A DNA stretch of 64,000 nt from Gerris lacustris (GCA_951217055.1 OX578277.1:65690388-65754387); one strand, 5' to 3'; shown: positions 46,757 through 58,399, numbered from the stretch's first letter. A program made the numbers and translations. The notes: a model not told the origin generated them from the letters alone.

Positions 46757-47587
46757 ATACAATATTTTATCTCCAGTAGAAAAAAGATTCACATTTTCGT
46801 CCATTGCACAGTTTTTATTTAATATTTTAATAAATAACAATAATTATTAACACTTTTAATAGCAGATATAAGAGATTCAATATTATAAACAAATAAGAAT
46901 TGGAATTAAACTCAAATAGAAGGTTATTTAGATGCAGGTTATAATGTTGTAAACAAAGATAAACATGGTCAAAAAAGCGCAGTGCCGCCAACCTGATTTC
47001 GACAACTTTATTACATTAGCCATACATTTTCTACTATTTATAAAATAATTAAGTTGCAATCTTTACTTTTTTGCCCTACTTTACTTTTTCGCCCTACTTT
47101 TACTTTTTCTCCCTACTTTTTGAGTTAGGGATGAAAAGACCTGTTTTAGTCCCTCTAAACTAATTCAAAATCATAACTTTTTTTCCCTACAGGAGATAAA
47201 AGCATTAACATATTATTGCCCAGTCAAATTAGACCCAAAAAAGTTGATCGAGTGAAAAAAATTCCGGAGTTTTCAAAGTTGTCTCAGTTGTTCAGTAATG
47301 TCTATTGTACGACATACTAAAAGTCCTCGAGGGTATGGCGTTAGTGAGGGGACCTGTTTAAAGGTTAATTTTGATGCTATTTCACAAATATATCCAAGAT
47401 CCTAGCGAAAAACACTCGTTATACAAAATTAAAGTTGACAGCATTTTTTTCGCTCAAACATTCCAATTTGTCTAGGGTATTAGCAATCAAAAATCCAATT
47501 AGTTTGGGCCACCAACTAGTCCTGGACCCTATATTAGTCCAGGATATAGGGTGGATAGAAGTGAAAAACCAACATGAAGCTAGATAA
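46757..47587. other. Intergenic stretch
   Basis: Includes repeated CCCTACTTTTACTTTTT-type phrases at 47070-47120 and a hairpin at 47527-47555 (ACCCTATAT/ATATAGGGT). Nothing else recognised. Confidence 0.45.
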
Positions 47588-47710
47588 ACTAATTGGTGGC
47601 CTCCAAGAATATGTGATCGGCAAAGTTCGTCCGCGGACATCGCCTTCTATAAGCTGTTAAAAGAAAGGCTGGGGGAGAGTGGCAATGTCCCCTCCATTGT
47701 GGTAGACAAG
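47588..47710 (+). pseudogene. Exon-like coding fragment with splice donor
   Basis: An open plus-strand frame of 41 codons after a TAA (47585-47587) reads NWWPPRICDRQSSSADIAFY and then KLLKERLGESGNVPSIVVDK. It ends exactly at GACAAG|GTAAAT, a good 5' splice donor. The C-terminal 25 residues look like a real soluble protein. I do not recognise the family; it could be an exon of a transposase or host gene. No acceptor or partner exon was found, so it may be a relic. Confidence 0.3.
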
Positions 47711-47756
47711 GTAAATTTCCTGATCCTGTGTACAAAATTAGTTTTAGTTATTAATC

Positions 47757-47852
47757 AAGTTGATGGTAGTTTGTCACTTTACAGGTTTTCACCTTGATTT
47801 GGATGAAATATTTGACTAAATAACTTATCAAATAATAAACTAATATCAACTT
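47757..47852. mobile_element. 96-bp MITE (AAGTTGAT family), copy 1
   Basis: Starts AAGTTGATGGTAGTTTGTCA and ends with a diverged inverted copy (TAAACTAATATCAACTT). Matches 54121-54217 in length and ends. Confidence 0.6.
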
Positions 47853-48099
47853 AAGTAGTATTTTATAATTTAAAATCAGTCAGACAAACTCGAACAAATC
47901 TTTGTCATATACATAGTGATAATAAATTTAAACCCCGTATTATCTCATTTAATTTATTTAAATAAATATTGAACATTCATAAAAATTATTCAATAGATAT
48001 TTATTCAATAGATACATTTCGTTTTTGATTTTCAGCTAAATCAAAGTTATTTTCATCAATATCTCAAAAACTAGATTCTTTCCAGGAATAAGACATAAT

Positions 48100-48370
48100 A
48101 ATATGTACTCTATTACATAGAGAATTTTTAAATCCAAATTGAAAACCTCCTTATTGTAGGAACCTTTTTAGATAATTTGGTAAGATTTTTCTGAACATGA
48201 ATTCCAAATTTAATCAAAATCGGCCCAGTAGTTTATAGGCTCCACTGATCTGACTACAGATAGAATTTTTTAAAAACCACGTTTTTTGACTCAAGGGAAC
48301 ATAAAACTATTGTAAATTCATCACAATCTCAAAATCACAATTCGCATCGTAATTAACATAACTGTTAGTT
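48100..48370 (-). repeat. Dispersed repeat family B, minus copy
   Basis: Reverse complement matches 42490-42760, including CTACTGGGCCGATTTTGATT and the CATGTTCAGAAAAATCTT block. Confidence 0.6.
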
Positions 48371-49696
48371 AAGGATACTTATATCGTTCATTATTTGTTA
48401 AGAAACCTGCATACTATACACATATCTATAAAAAGTGAGGACATAAATTAGAAATTTACTTTAAGACACAGCAACTAAAACAATATATTTTTTTTAAAAA
48501 ATTAAAAAAATGTCGGTAAATTGTGAAAAGGCAAATTTATACTGATACCGCTTATTGAAACACAATTATTTGATATTACGAGTTAGTCTTCTTAAATCAA
48601 TAGTTGGTGTTATAAAGTTAAAGTCTCATATTTTTCTGTAGATAAATAATTAGAGATTTAAATTTTGTGATTTATTAAAAAAAATTGTAATCCATCAATT
48701 TTTTTAAAGAGAAAATACCGCTGTAAAAGCAATACATAGAAAATTAGTCAAGAATTATTGATTTAAAATTGTTTTTGATTTTAATATATTTTGTAAGATG
48801 TTAATTTGAAATAAAATGCTTTAAAAGCAATATTAATTATTGTTAAATAAGCATAGATTATTAAACCGAAATCATCCGTGAATATTTGTTTATTTAGATA
48901 ATGATTTTGATTTTATTTTGATTATATTTAGGTTTTAAAAAGGTTTGTAACTTTTTTCTTAGGCTTTTTATATCTAAGTATTTTTATAGGCGTTAGCAAT
49001 GCAGATTGTAGCTATGTTGTCAACGTGATGAGGCCAAGTGTAAAGCCAGGTGATGTGTCAGGCCGCTTAGGGGCCCGTGAAACCAAGCCTCAGTATAACA
49101 AATTACACTTAGTTATTCCACTCGTGTTTTGGCTTCCAGCTTTCCGTCCCACGCCAACTTTCACATTTTCGATTCAGCTCCAACTTATTCTCGCATCATT
49201 AACACAAGGCATCCCTTAGTGATATTCCGTAAACATTTCTTTTGTCGCATGGGAATAAAATAAATGTTGAACATTCTAAATACCAAAAATGTCCCTGATT
49301 CAAGTTGATAGTTTAATGTGAACCTTTTTACAAAGGACAAATAAACAATATCCTTAGATTTAGTCTTTTGATGTAGCAGAACCAAATAACTTTGCTTCTC
49401 AAAAAAATTCTTTTTTTGCCAATTCCAAAATGCTGAACTTGAATGACTACGCTTTTAAACTCCACCATCTTGGATTAAATTAAATCCTTCATTGTTTTGA
49501 CTAACGTCCAAGCAAACTTGTACATGCCACATGCGAGGTTGAATTTATCATATTAATCAAGGTATTATTTTACTTCCGGTAAAGACTCAAAGGGTATTGA
49601 ATCTTTCTATACCTCCAAGTTGCTTTTTGCAATTTTATAAAATTACATGTCGCTTCTTCTGATGTGTTTTGTCATAAACGTCAATGACATAAACGT
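48371..49696. other. AT-rich intergenic stretch
   Basis: Nothing supported; a partial AAGTTGATAGTTTAATGTGA sequence near 49296 may be a third, decayed end of the AAGTTGAT MITE family. Confidence 0.45.
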
Positions 49697-50096
49697 GTCG
49701 GACCTAAACGTTTATAATAGAGAATACAATATTTTTAGCGATATCTTACGTTCTAACGTAACAATTTTAAAAAAAACTTCATATACACCATCTAATGCAC
49801 AATTGAAACAGGCATGCAAAATTTCAATTTGATAGATGCAGTAGTTTGTTTGTAGCAAAGTGATACATTTTATAATAATTGAAAAGGAGATGTGTGGTTA
49901 GAGGAATAGTAAGAATGCGAGGAATAGTAAGGCCTCTTTCACACGAGGCAACTTTGTTGATTCAACTAGTTGACTGGTTGACTCTCAACTAGTTGACTGC
50001 CCGTGTGAAGACTTTTTCAGGCCTCTTTCACACGAGGCAACTTTGTTGATTCAACTTCTCTTCCCAACGGGATAGTCCAGGAAAATAAGAAATAAT

Positions 50097-50950
50097 AGAG
50101 GAAATAATTGATAAAAATTTTAAACTTTGTGAAAACACTTTTAAGGGGTGTAGTAGTAAGAAACAGTAAAGTTCCCCCCTCCCCCCTCCTTAAAGTCCAA
50201 AATTTACTTATTTTTCACTTTTTACGTCAAACGGTTTATTTTTTGAAAATAAGTGTTATTACCAAAATTATTCCTCTCATAATTCTGCACTAAAAAGGTC
50301 CTATGCATGTTTGAAGTGGGACATACCGTTTTCGAGATATTGTAGTTGGGTAGAGATAAAACGTATTTTTGCGAACCAAGATATCTAAAAAAACAACTCA
50401 TCCGATTTTAATGAAATTGGGATGGCAGGTTATACTTAGCCCATTGCTGATCCCATATAAGTTTCAACCTTCTACGCCCATTATTTTATCCTCCTCATGC
50501 GCATAAACATACATTTATTTAGACCTATATCTTCAAAAGTACTCAACTGATTATTATGAAATTTTGATGAGTTGTCGAAAGTAGTCCGCAGATATCCCCA
50601 AATTAATTTTAACCGTCTGCGCTCTTTACATTTTGATAAATTGATACCTTTAATTCATAAAAGGCAGACAAAAAATTGATCAACAGACAGACAGAAAGGG
50701 AACCAATTTAGGCAATGTAAAGAGCGCAGACGGTTGAAATTAATGTGAGGCTATCTGCGGGCTACTTTCGACAAACCATCAAAATTTCATAATAATCAGT
50801 TGAGTACTAAGTAAATTTTGGACTTTAAGGAGGGGCGAGGGGGGGGGGGGGGACGCGCCCCCTCAAGAGGGGGGAACTTTACTGATTCTTACTACTACAC
50901 CCCTTAAAAGTGTTTTCACGAAGTTTCAAAACTTTATAAATTATTTCCTC
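50097..50950. repeat. Nested inverted repeat inside the Harbinger-like element
   Basis: The left arm (from 50097) and right arm (to 50950) pair, including TAAGGGGTGTAGTAGTAAG against its complement, C-rich against G-rich runs, and two facing copies of the GCGCAGACGG family (50520-50648 and 50699-50805). The right arm lacks about 310 bp present in the left. Confidence 0.7.
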
Positions 50951-51229
50951 CATTTGCTGTTTTTTTTTTTTTACTAATTTGCCTGGACTAGGAGGTCAGT
51001 ACGATGTTATGACCCGAGGAAGCAGAAGTTCTTGATGCTCTTCTGCAAGGAGAAGAGCAAAAAAATTGGTTGTGTGTCAAGTCTCCCGTAAAAAGGGTCT
51101 CGTTGGTATTATGAATAGAAAATTAGTTAGTATAAGGGGGGTGGGGCACGCAAAATGTTGATTTCTTTTACAAAATGGCATGAAAAATTAACTAATTACC
51201 ACAAGTGTTATATATGTTTGTAAGCTACT

Positions 51230-51510
51230 CTATATTACCTTTCATTTGATACCCCACTCAAAAATTTAAAAAAAATATTTTTTTCGCGTGACATGAATTA
51301 TCCGCCATTTTGAATTTGAACAGCTGATAATTTTGAGTTCGCTATGTCTTTCCTGTGTGTGCGTCAAAACGATCTTTAATACTGGAAAGTTTCAAGTATT
51401 TATCTCTTTTAATTCAAGTAATTGGAACCGTACAGAGTGACAGACAGATAGAGGAATGAAACTATAAGGGTTTCATTTCTTGGTTTTACCAGCGAAACCC
51501 TAAAAAGAAA
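51230..51510 (+). repeat. Dispersed insect repeat with terminal AGGGTTTC hairpin
   Basis: CCGTACAGAGTGACAGACAG is followed by AAGGGTTTC, a loop, then GAAACCCTAAAAA, forming an 8-bp hairpin. This layout (GACAGACAG, then an AGGGTTYC hairpin, then CTAAAAA) is typical of the ends of a widespread insect non-autonomous repeat. Confidence 0.5.
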
Positions 51511-52439
51511 GAAATCTACTCGAAGAACGTGGGTTCATCCCTTATTAGAGAATCAGGAAACGGGATCTTTCTCACAATTATATCCGAAACTACTAAGCCA
51601 CGAGGATAAATTCTTCAATTTAATTGGAAGAGAAAGTAGTATTTATATGGAACAAGTGTGCCAGTTGACTCAACTAAGTTGACTCGTGTGAAGGGCCTAA
51701 TACCATGTAGTGTCTTTTTAGTTGAATCAACTAGTGGGGATGAGAACGCGAGCGGCACATGTGCCTGGTCTCCTAGTCGCCTGGGCGGGCGAGTTGACTC
51801 GTGTGAAGGGGTTCGGGCGATTCCTTAGCGCTTGCTACCCGGCTACACTCCTTTTCAACCGCCAGTCAACTAGTTGAATCAACTTTGTTGCCTCGTGTGA
51901 AAGAGGCCTAAGAGTGCGAGGTCCCTTACTACTAGCCGCTGTACTACTATTCTACCCATTATCTATCAACTCATCATGATTCATGATTATCTATTTATTC
52001 AATACATATTTATTACTATACGCTCGCTTCAATGATAGAGCCAGGCGATGCCTAGTATGTAATTAGATTTAACTAAGAAATATCGAAACAACTGACAAAT
52101 GGAAAATACTGGAAGTGATTATTTAGTCGTATTTAAATAATTTAGTACAAACACAGTACAAGACAGTATCTAAAAGATTTTTTATATTCTTTTATGAAGG
52201 AAATTGATTAACTTGGCTTGTTTTATTCCTAATTTGTTTACGATATTTCTAAATGGGGTTTTATAAACCACATTTAAATAAATTTAAACCTAAATTTTAG
52301 CCTAGTAGTGTGGTACATATGTACCTTCCTCTCTTCCTATTCCGTATACTTTACTGAGTTTATGCTTTTATAACCTATTATTGTCAAAATTGTGTAATTT
52401 TCCCTCCGTTATCATGAATCTGTCAAAATTGTTTTGATT

Positions 52440-52880
52440 TCTTACAGGAATTAAAGAATCAAATTAGCAAAATGTAAAGAGCGCAGACGGTTGAAATTAT
52501 TCTAGGTCTATCTGTGGGCTACTTTCGACAAACCATTAAAATTTCATAAAAATCAGATGAGTACTTTTGAAGATATAGGTGTAAATACATGTATGATTGT
52601 GCATATGCGGTAGAAGAACAAATGGACGCAGAAGGTTGAAACTTATAATATGGGACCAACAATGGGCTTATTAAGACCAATCTAAATTTCAATAAATTAC
52701 AACGTTGATTCCCAAAAATTTAAAAACGCGACAGACCGACATGGAACCAAACATGTTTCATTATGTCTGAAACGGATTTCTGTCTTGGAATGTTTGAAAT
52801 CATAGACATAAAAAATACGTTCTTTAAAACGATCACATAGCTTCCGTTACTTTCGACAAGCTATACTTCTGCGTCAATAT
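52440..52880 (+). repeat. Repeat family A (GCGCAGACGG), plus copy
   Basis: AATGTAAAGAGCGCAGACGG followed by GGGCTACTTTCGACAAACCA. A second half-unit starts GGACGCAGAAGGTTGAAAC and the copy ends near GAAACGGATTTCTGTCTTGG. Related copies lie at 50520-50648 (-), 50699-50805 (+), 57060-57477 (+) and 58400-58640 (-). Confidence 0.7.
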
Positions 52881-53099
52881 TAAATAGTTCTATGTATGTA
52901 ATTAGTACAATTGACGTTTACACTTCTAATTATTAGTAATTGTAGTACATTCAAATACAAATGAAATCATATATATGCCCCGAGAAAAATCTAATTTTAG
53001 AAATAATGGTGCATAACAGATAAAGAATAAGGATATAGCAGAATTTGAAGATTGCCAAACTAAAAATACGTAGGTATAAGAGGTTTTTCTGAGTTTTCT

Positions 53100-53271
53100 C
53101 GGATTGGCCCCTATATTTAGGAGAGTTAGGATTCCTTCTTGTGGATCTAGATTAGGTATGTTAATACCTAATCTAAGATTCTTACTCTAATATATATGTA
53201 TATTGATAACTGACAAACGTCTGTCAACAAAACTAAATAAATCAATTATTTACTAATGCCAATATAATACA
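53100..53271 (-). mobile_element. Probable Gypsy LTR fragment
   Basis: Minus-strand sequence starting TGTATTATATTGG directly after the polypurine-like tract. The far end and a partner LTR were not identified. It contains an inverted repeat (ACCTAATCTAGAT / CCTAATCTAAGA region) near 53145-53180. Confidence 0.4.
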
Positions 53272-53660
53272 TCTCTCCCCTGTTAAAGCTCACGAAACAA
53301 TTTCACTGCTTCGAAGTTTTCTTTGGTTTACATGACAGCGTTTTTTGAACCTTGTCTTTAACTTTATACTATAGTCTAGGCTAGAGGATGGCGGACCTGT
53401 TCTAGATGTTCGCCAGAGATGTACCATTTACCATGAGTCTCAAGCACCTAAACAGTGTCACCTTCTTTAAACTCCCTTTCTTTGCTAAGCTGGTCAAGTA
53501 TATTTTTTTGCTTGCAGCGACTTAGGTCAGCTCGATCCTCAGCTGTTACCTGGAGCGCGAAACCTTCCCTTAAACGTTCTTACCTTTGGTTTTTCTTGGT
53601 TTGGCGCGTTCTGCCAAATCATTAGATTTTGGGTGGTATGGGGTAATTCGTATGTGCGTC
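53272..53660 (-). pseudogene. Ty3/Gypsy pol 3' end, degenerate (integrase)
   Basis: On the minus strand a frame contains PYHPKSNDLAERA (53606-53650), the end of the Gypsy integrase core including the catalytic Glu of AER. Further along is a GDTV..GKWY-like integrase C-terminal segment in other frames. Several stops and frameshifts are present. It ends at a purine-rich CAGGGGAGAGA tract (53272-53283), followed by TGTATTATATTGG, which suits a polypurine tract and the start of a 3' LTR. Broken and inactive. Confidence 0.7.
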
Positions 53661-54120
53661 ATGATTATAAATTCTAGATTTATAAACTGGTTATAACTGC
53701 TAAAAAAACAATATTGACTTAAAAATTATAAAACATAATAATAGTCCAAGAATCAAATCATTTGCTAATGATATACTGATTACATATGAAATATGCATCT
53801 CTATACATGCAAATAAATAACATAATATTTACTACATGTCGGGATATTGTTGATATGATTTAAAAGTAAAAACAAATCAAAGGCCTTTTAATGACTGTAA
53901 TTGCCGATTGCCGGAGGTAAACATAATAGCCTTAGATTAATGGTAATTTTATTTTGTGATATTTGTCCTATGGCTCAACTGATATATTATTGCATAAAAA
54001 TAAAGATGCCTCTTCTCCAAATTAATATAAACAGAAGAGGTGATATTTAGGTCTAAATCTTAATATTTTAAGTCACTTAAGTTATTGTCCGAGAGAGAGC
54101 AAGCAAAAAATTGTCAGATA
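53661..54120. other. AT-rich intergenic stretch
   Basis: Nothing recognised. Confidence 0.5.
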
Positions 54121-54217
54121 AAGTTGATAGTAGTTTGTCACTCAATAGGTGACCTCTTTGGTTTGGAGTAATATAATTGACTAACTAATCCATTAAATGA
54201 CAAACTATAATCAACTT
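54121..54217. mobile_element. 97-bp MITE (AAGTTGAT family), copy 2
   Basis: Starts AAGTTGATAGTAGTTTGTCA and ends with its inverted complement at 54198-54217 (one base missing), enclosing about 57 bp. Same length and ends as 47757-47852. Confidence 0.7.
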
Positions 54218-54564
54218 GATTTTTGGTCTACTGACTAAGTTTGTTCTCAAGATCAGGAAAATCATCCTGGACATGCCCGCTCTCCACCGTTTTTTTTTTC
54301 AAATGCCTATTTCCAAGCTATGCCCCGCAGACGAACTTACCCGACCACATATTCTTAAAAGGCACCAAAAGATTTACTTCAACACAAAATTTTAGCTTGA
54401 TGTTAGTCAGACACTTTTTTGCCTGCTACCTCCTGGACTATTATTGTGTTGGTGGAAATACGTATTTCATTATTCCTATAATAATATGACACCACAGTTC
54501 ATCAATTCAAATACATCAATTACTACAAATATCTAATAATTATGCCTAATGGTTTGATATTATT
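54218..54564. other. Intergenic stretch
   Basis: An 82-codon plus-strand frame (54241-54489) shows no domain that I recognise and is not called as a gene. Confidence 0.45.
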
Positions 54565-54977
54565 ACAAATATAATATGATTCAATTCAATTCAATTCAAC
54601 TTTTATTTGTTTTTAAAGCATATGCTTTATACAAATGAGTTACGCTTATAATTAAGTTCCTGTAAATTAGTAACAATAAATTTGTACATATAGTGAGTTC
54701 TTAATGAATACAATAATAGTGGAGTATAATGTATAATAAAAATGCATAATCATTTTAAGAAATTATAAGAAAACTGGGTTATTATGAACATATAAAAATA
54801 TCTTTAAGGTAAAAATAAGAAAAAGAAGGGCATTTTCTTAGAGGAAATAACAAAAGTAAAAACAAAGCAAGAGAGAGAAACTAATTAAATGAATATAATA
54901 ATAATAACAGAGATTATGCAATAAATTAAAGTTTGCTTCCAAAGTGAGTGAAAACATGAAAACAAATATAATATGAT
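54565..54977 (-). mobile_element. Non-LTR retroposon fragment with (TTGAA)n tail and 16-bp target duplication
   Basis: An exact 16-bp direct repeat ACAAATATAATATGAT (54565-54580 and 54962-54977) flanks a 381-bp insert. The left end is TTCAA repeats, which are a (TTGAA)n tail on the minus strand, followed by the 3' UTR-like body. No coding sequence remains, so this is a 5'-truncated LINE or a SINE. Confidence 0.8.
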
Positions 54978-56619
54978 ATCATTACATCAATTGTTCCATT
55001 TAAGTGTTGTAAAACTGAATCATTTGATAAGGGAATTTTAATAGTTCCATACTTCAAAGAGGTTACTAGCGGGTTGAAACGTTGTCTTTACGTTCGTTGT
55101 TATCTATCGCATTTCATGATCTTAAATCTTCCGTTTCTTTGAATGGTACAAAAGGATTTTAGGAATCATGTACATTGTGCATTATATGAATGGATTGGTA
55201 AGTCTATTGTTTTAAGAGTTTCCAAGTCAACTATACATTACTGTTTCTTGTCTATTCACTGACCTCTAGAAAGAGAGAGAGAAAAAAGACCAGAGCCTCA
55301 CGATTTGATGAGATCATCTTTTTGAATCTCTCTAGCCTGTTTTAACTTAGCTTGCAATGTGAAATAGCTATTACATGATTGAAATGCCCCTTAGCCCTGT
55401 AAAATATATTATTCTTTACGATATTACAGCTTGCAGCGTAGTAATAACTCTAGCTAACAACACCCAGCAAGGCGCTAAGTTCAGTGCAGAGCGGATTACA
55501 CATGTTTCTACACTACTATCTTAAACAGCTGTATTGTGTACGTACACTTTTAAGCCAACCCTACAATAAGTATTATATTCAATAAAAAATCTAATATGGC
55601 TGCAACACATCAGAGCTAACGCTAATAAAGATATTAAAAGTTTAAAAATTAATTACTTTTGTATAACAAATTTGTTCATCATGAATCTATAGGTAGATGT
55701 TTTGTGCATTGTCAAACTACCATTAGCTCAAAGCTAATGGTCATTGCCAATGTACTGATTATAGCATCAGATTGTTGATGATATTCTCTATAACTTCGTG
55801 TCATTATCTTTATTAGTCTCTTTAATTTTATCAGTCGATGCCCAATGACTATTTCATTCTTCATATCTTCCATTAAATTTTGGTCAAAAGAGAACTTTAA
55901 ATCGAAGTTAGAACTCACTCAATTATTATCTAACTCAAATGATATTAATACGCATCTGTTTAAATCATTCTAGTTGAAATTTATCATTGGCAATTATTAT
56001 CATTCCATCGAGAGTGACCACTTTTCATCCAACTGAGCAGATTATGCATGTGCCACACATATTTTTTTTTGTAGGGTGGCTTTGTAATTCGAAAGATAGA
56101 CTTCTAAACGAATCATATTCTCATGAAATGATTATTTTATATTTCTTATTTTATTTAATCAACAGGACCTGCTCTATCAAGGGAGACGCGTTAAAATATC
56201 CTATTCATAGTTGTGACAAGTAATACATCGATTACGCTTGTTCTATTCAATGTATATTGAATAATAGGATTTTTAAAAATATCTAGTAATCTAGATTTTT
56301 TATTTATTTCATTGTATCTTATTCAAGCACGTACAAAATATTCTATCAACTACTCTAGCATATAGCTTACTCGCGTCGTATCGCGTACTTTAATGATGTT
56401 AAGATTTTACAAAAAAATCTTATAAACTATTATTGTTTATCCCCCTCTTTTACTTTTTTTATATTCGTAGCCTATTAAAAGAGAAGGTATTCTGATGACG
56501 CAGAAATTTAAGTATGAGATTTCGATGGATTTACACGTTTTAGGTGAAATTCGGCCTGTGTCCTGTCGTTTATAGTATATTTTTTGTCGTCTGTACATTT
56601 TTTTATTATATCTTAGAAA
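54978..56619. other. AT-rich intergenic stretch
   Basis: Near 55055-55095 the phrase AGCGGGTTGAAACGTTG recalls the GGTCGAAACG motif of the hairpin insertions, but no inverted arms or duplication were found. Part of repeat family B (GATGGATTTACACGTTTTAG) occurs at 56522-56541. Confidence 0.4.
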
Positions 56620-56771
56620 CAGTGGCGTAGCTAGACCATACCAGAGTAGCGGGGGCCCCCCCGCAAGAAATTTTTGGGGGCCCCTCGCCAAAGAAAATCG
56701 ATGAGCAAAAAAAAAAAAACCTCTTACTTTCAGGATTGGGGGCCCCCCTCGACGTTGCTACATGGATAGTG
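56620..56771. mobile_element. hAT-like MITE, copy 2
   Basis: Starts CAGTGGCGTAGCTAG and holds GGGGGCCCC blocks as in 42054-42288; the right end is degenerate. Contains an A13 run. Confidence 0.5.
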
Positions 56772-57059
56772 GATAGTAATTCCAGTCATGTCCTCGCCCT
56801 CAAAGTCTCTTAAGTTGTTTACCCGTGAAAAATCTAGTTCCAAAGATATTGATGACAATAAATCGGATTTGGTTGAAAATTGAAAACAAAAAGTAAATAA
56901 CTGTTGAACACTTTATAAATATGATTAAAAATAATCTGCTAATTGGTTTAGAACATATCTTTCTCGCTTCTTAACATACATTGCCGTTGTTAAGCTTTTA
57001 CAACCCACCAATTTAACATTCTTTTGATTTTTTACATTTAATTTAGCAAATTTTAATTT
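56772..57059. other. Intergenic stretch
   Basis: Nothing recognised. Confidence 0.5.
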
Positions 57060-57473
57060 GCAACGCAGACGGTTGGAATTGTTATGAAACCATCTGTGGG
57101 CTTCATTCGACAAAATATCGAAATTTCTTAAAAATCAGATGAGAGCTTTTAACAAATTGTTATTGTTTAAAAAAATACACATAGAGTGCATGCGCATGCG
57201 GGAGGCATGTGCAGAGGTGCAAATGGGTATAATTAATATGGAACTAACAACTAATTATGACCTAGTATCCAAATTTAATTAAACACCAACGAGTAGTGTT
57301 TAAGATATATTAGTTCGCAAAATGTTAAACGACAGACATACCAAAAATATCCCCTGATATCTGAAACGTTCCTGTCTTTGTATTATTAAATTCGGAGGTA
57401 TAAAAAAATCGTTGAGAGCGATCACAATGCTACTGTTACTTTCGGTTAGCTCGGAAGCAAAATATATAAATAA

Positions 57474-57477
<4 letters not shown>
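57060..57477 (+). repeat. Repeat family A, plus copy
   Basis: AACGCAGACGGTTGGAATT, then GTGGGCTTCATTCGACAAAA and a distal GATCACAATGCTACTGTTAC block, collinear with 52470-52870. Confidence 0.65.

Positions 57478-57553
<76 letters not shown>
57478..57553. repeat. (TA)n microsatellite
   Basis: About 75 bp of TA dinucleotides directly at the end of a family A copy (GGAAGCAAAATATATAAAT leads into it), suggesting it grew from that element's tail. Confidence 0.95.
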
Positions 57554-57557
<4 letters not shown>

Positions 57558-58399
57558 CTTGGGTTCAAAATATCCATTTGGCTTTCATGATTCATAGCTA
57601 TTTAGTTTTGTACTGTTAGATTCTAGCAATGGGGGTTAAAGGCAGGCGAATCCGAGAGAAAAGTAGAAGGAAACTTTGTTTATTGTAAGCACGCAACCTG
57701 AGTGGGGCAAGGAATATAATGAATGTTCCGCTCGCTACTTCCTTCTCTACTCGCTTCAAATAATTTGTCTGAATTCAAACAAGTTTCTCTTACAAAAACT
57801 CTTCTTCACCTGGGCAAGCAAATTGTACTGCTAAACTATAACATATTATCTCTTTTTAAAAAGGTATTATTCATTTTTTTAACTGATAACTTTAATTTTA
57901 AAATTACTCTTATGAGAAAGTCTGAAATGGTAGAGGTTAAATTGGTATACCTTTAGTTTTAATATAGGATGATAAAATTAAATTTGAACAGCATAATGAG
58001 AAGTAGTATAGATTTTATAATATATAATGCAATTTGTTTAAGTTAATGAAACCAGTTTAATAAATTTACATGATTAAAATATCAGGATGACTTTAAGATG
58101 TTATGAAGTTGAGTCCTAAAATTATTTTATTAAGATCGCTTGGGGTATTACTGGATGATGTTAACGTTATAAGGTGTGTTAAGGTGAACACGGCGAGATT
58201 TTAACCTCGTCGATTAACCAGATCGCGTCCGCTGTCGTGTTAACAGTCACGTCAGCGTAGTATGCATCCAGCACAAACCCTGTTGAAACAGTCTATTTGT
58301 TCCATTACATAGATCAGTTTTAGCGTTATGGTAATGATTAAACAATATCAATAAACGAATTAAACAATTTGTAGTTTTTGCTTATACTGTTTTAAAATT
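57554..58399. other. Intergenic stretch
   Basis: Nothing recognised; 58195-58280 is slightly GC-richer. Confidence 0.45.

Larger units (their letters stand above)
49931..51908. mobile_element. Harbinger-like non-autonomous transposon, 1978 bp
   Basis: Terminal inverted repeats start GGCCTCTTTCACACGAGGCA and end with the exact complement. They are flanked by TAA at 49928-49930 and 51909-51911, the 3-bp duplication typical of PIF/Harbinger elements. The ends continue with palindromic CAACTAGTTGAC repeats. A second TIR-like end at 50020 and another at about 51680-51699 show that the element itself holds a nested relative. No transposase is present. Confidence 0.75.
49697..52058 (-). mobile_element. 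Minus-strand copy of the 12455-12800 element, split by an insertion
   Basis: 49697-49927 and 51912-52058 together match the reverse complement of 12455-12800, continuing across the inserted Harbinger-like element. The uninterrupted copy at 12.5 kb acts as the empty site. Confidence 0.8.

Noticed and set aside
55055..55095. Another Penelope-like hairpin end (GGGTTGAAACGTTG)
   Set aside because: Only one half of the motif is present, with no inverted arms and no target duplication.
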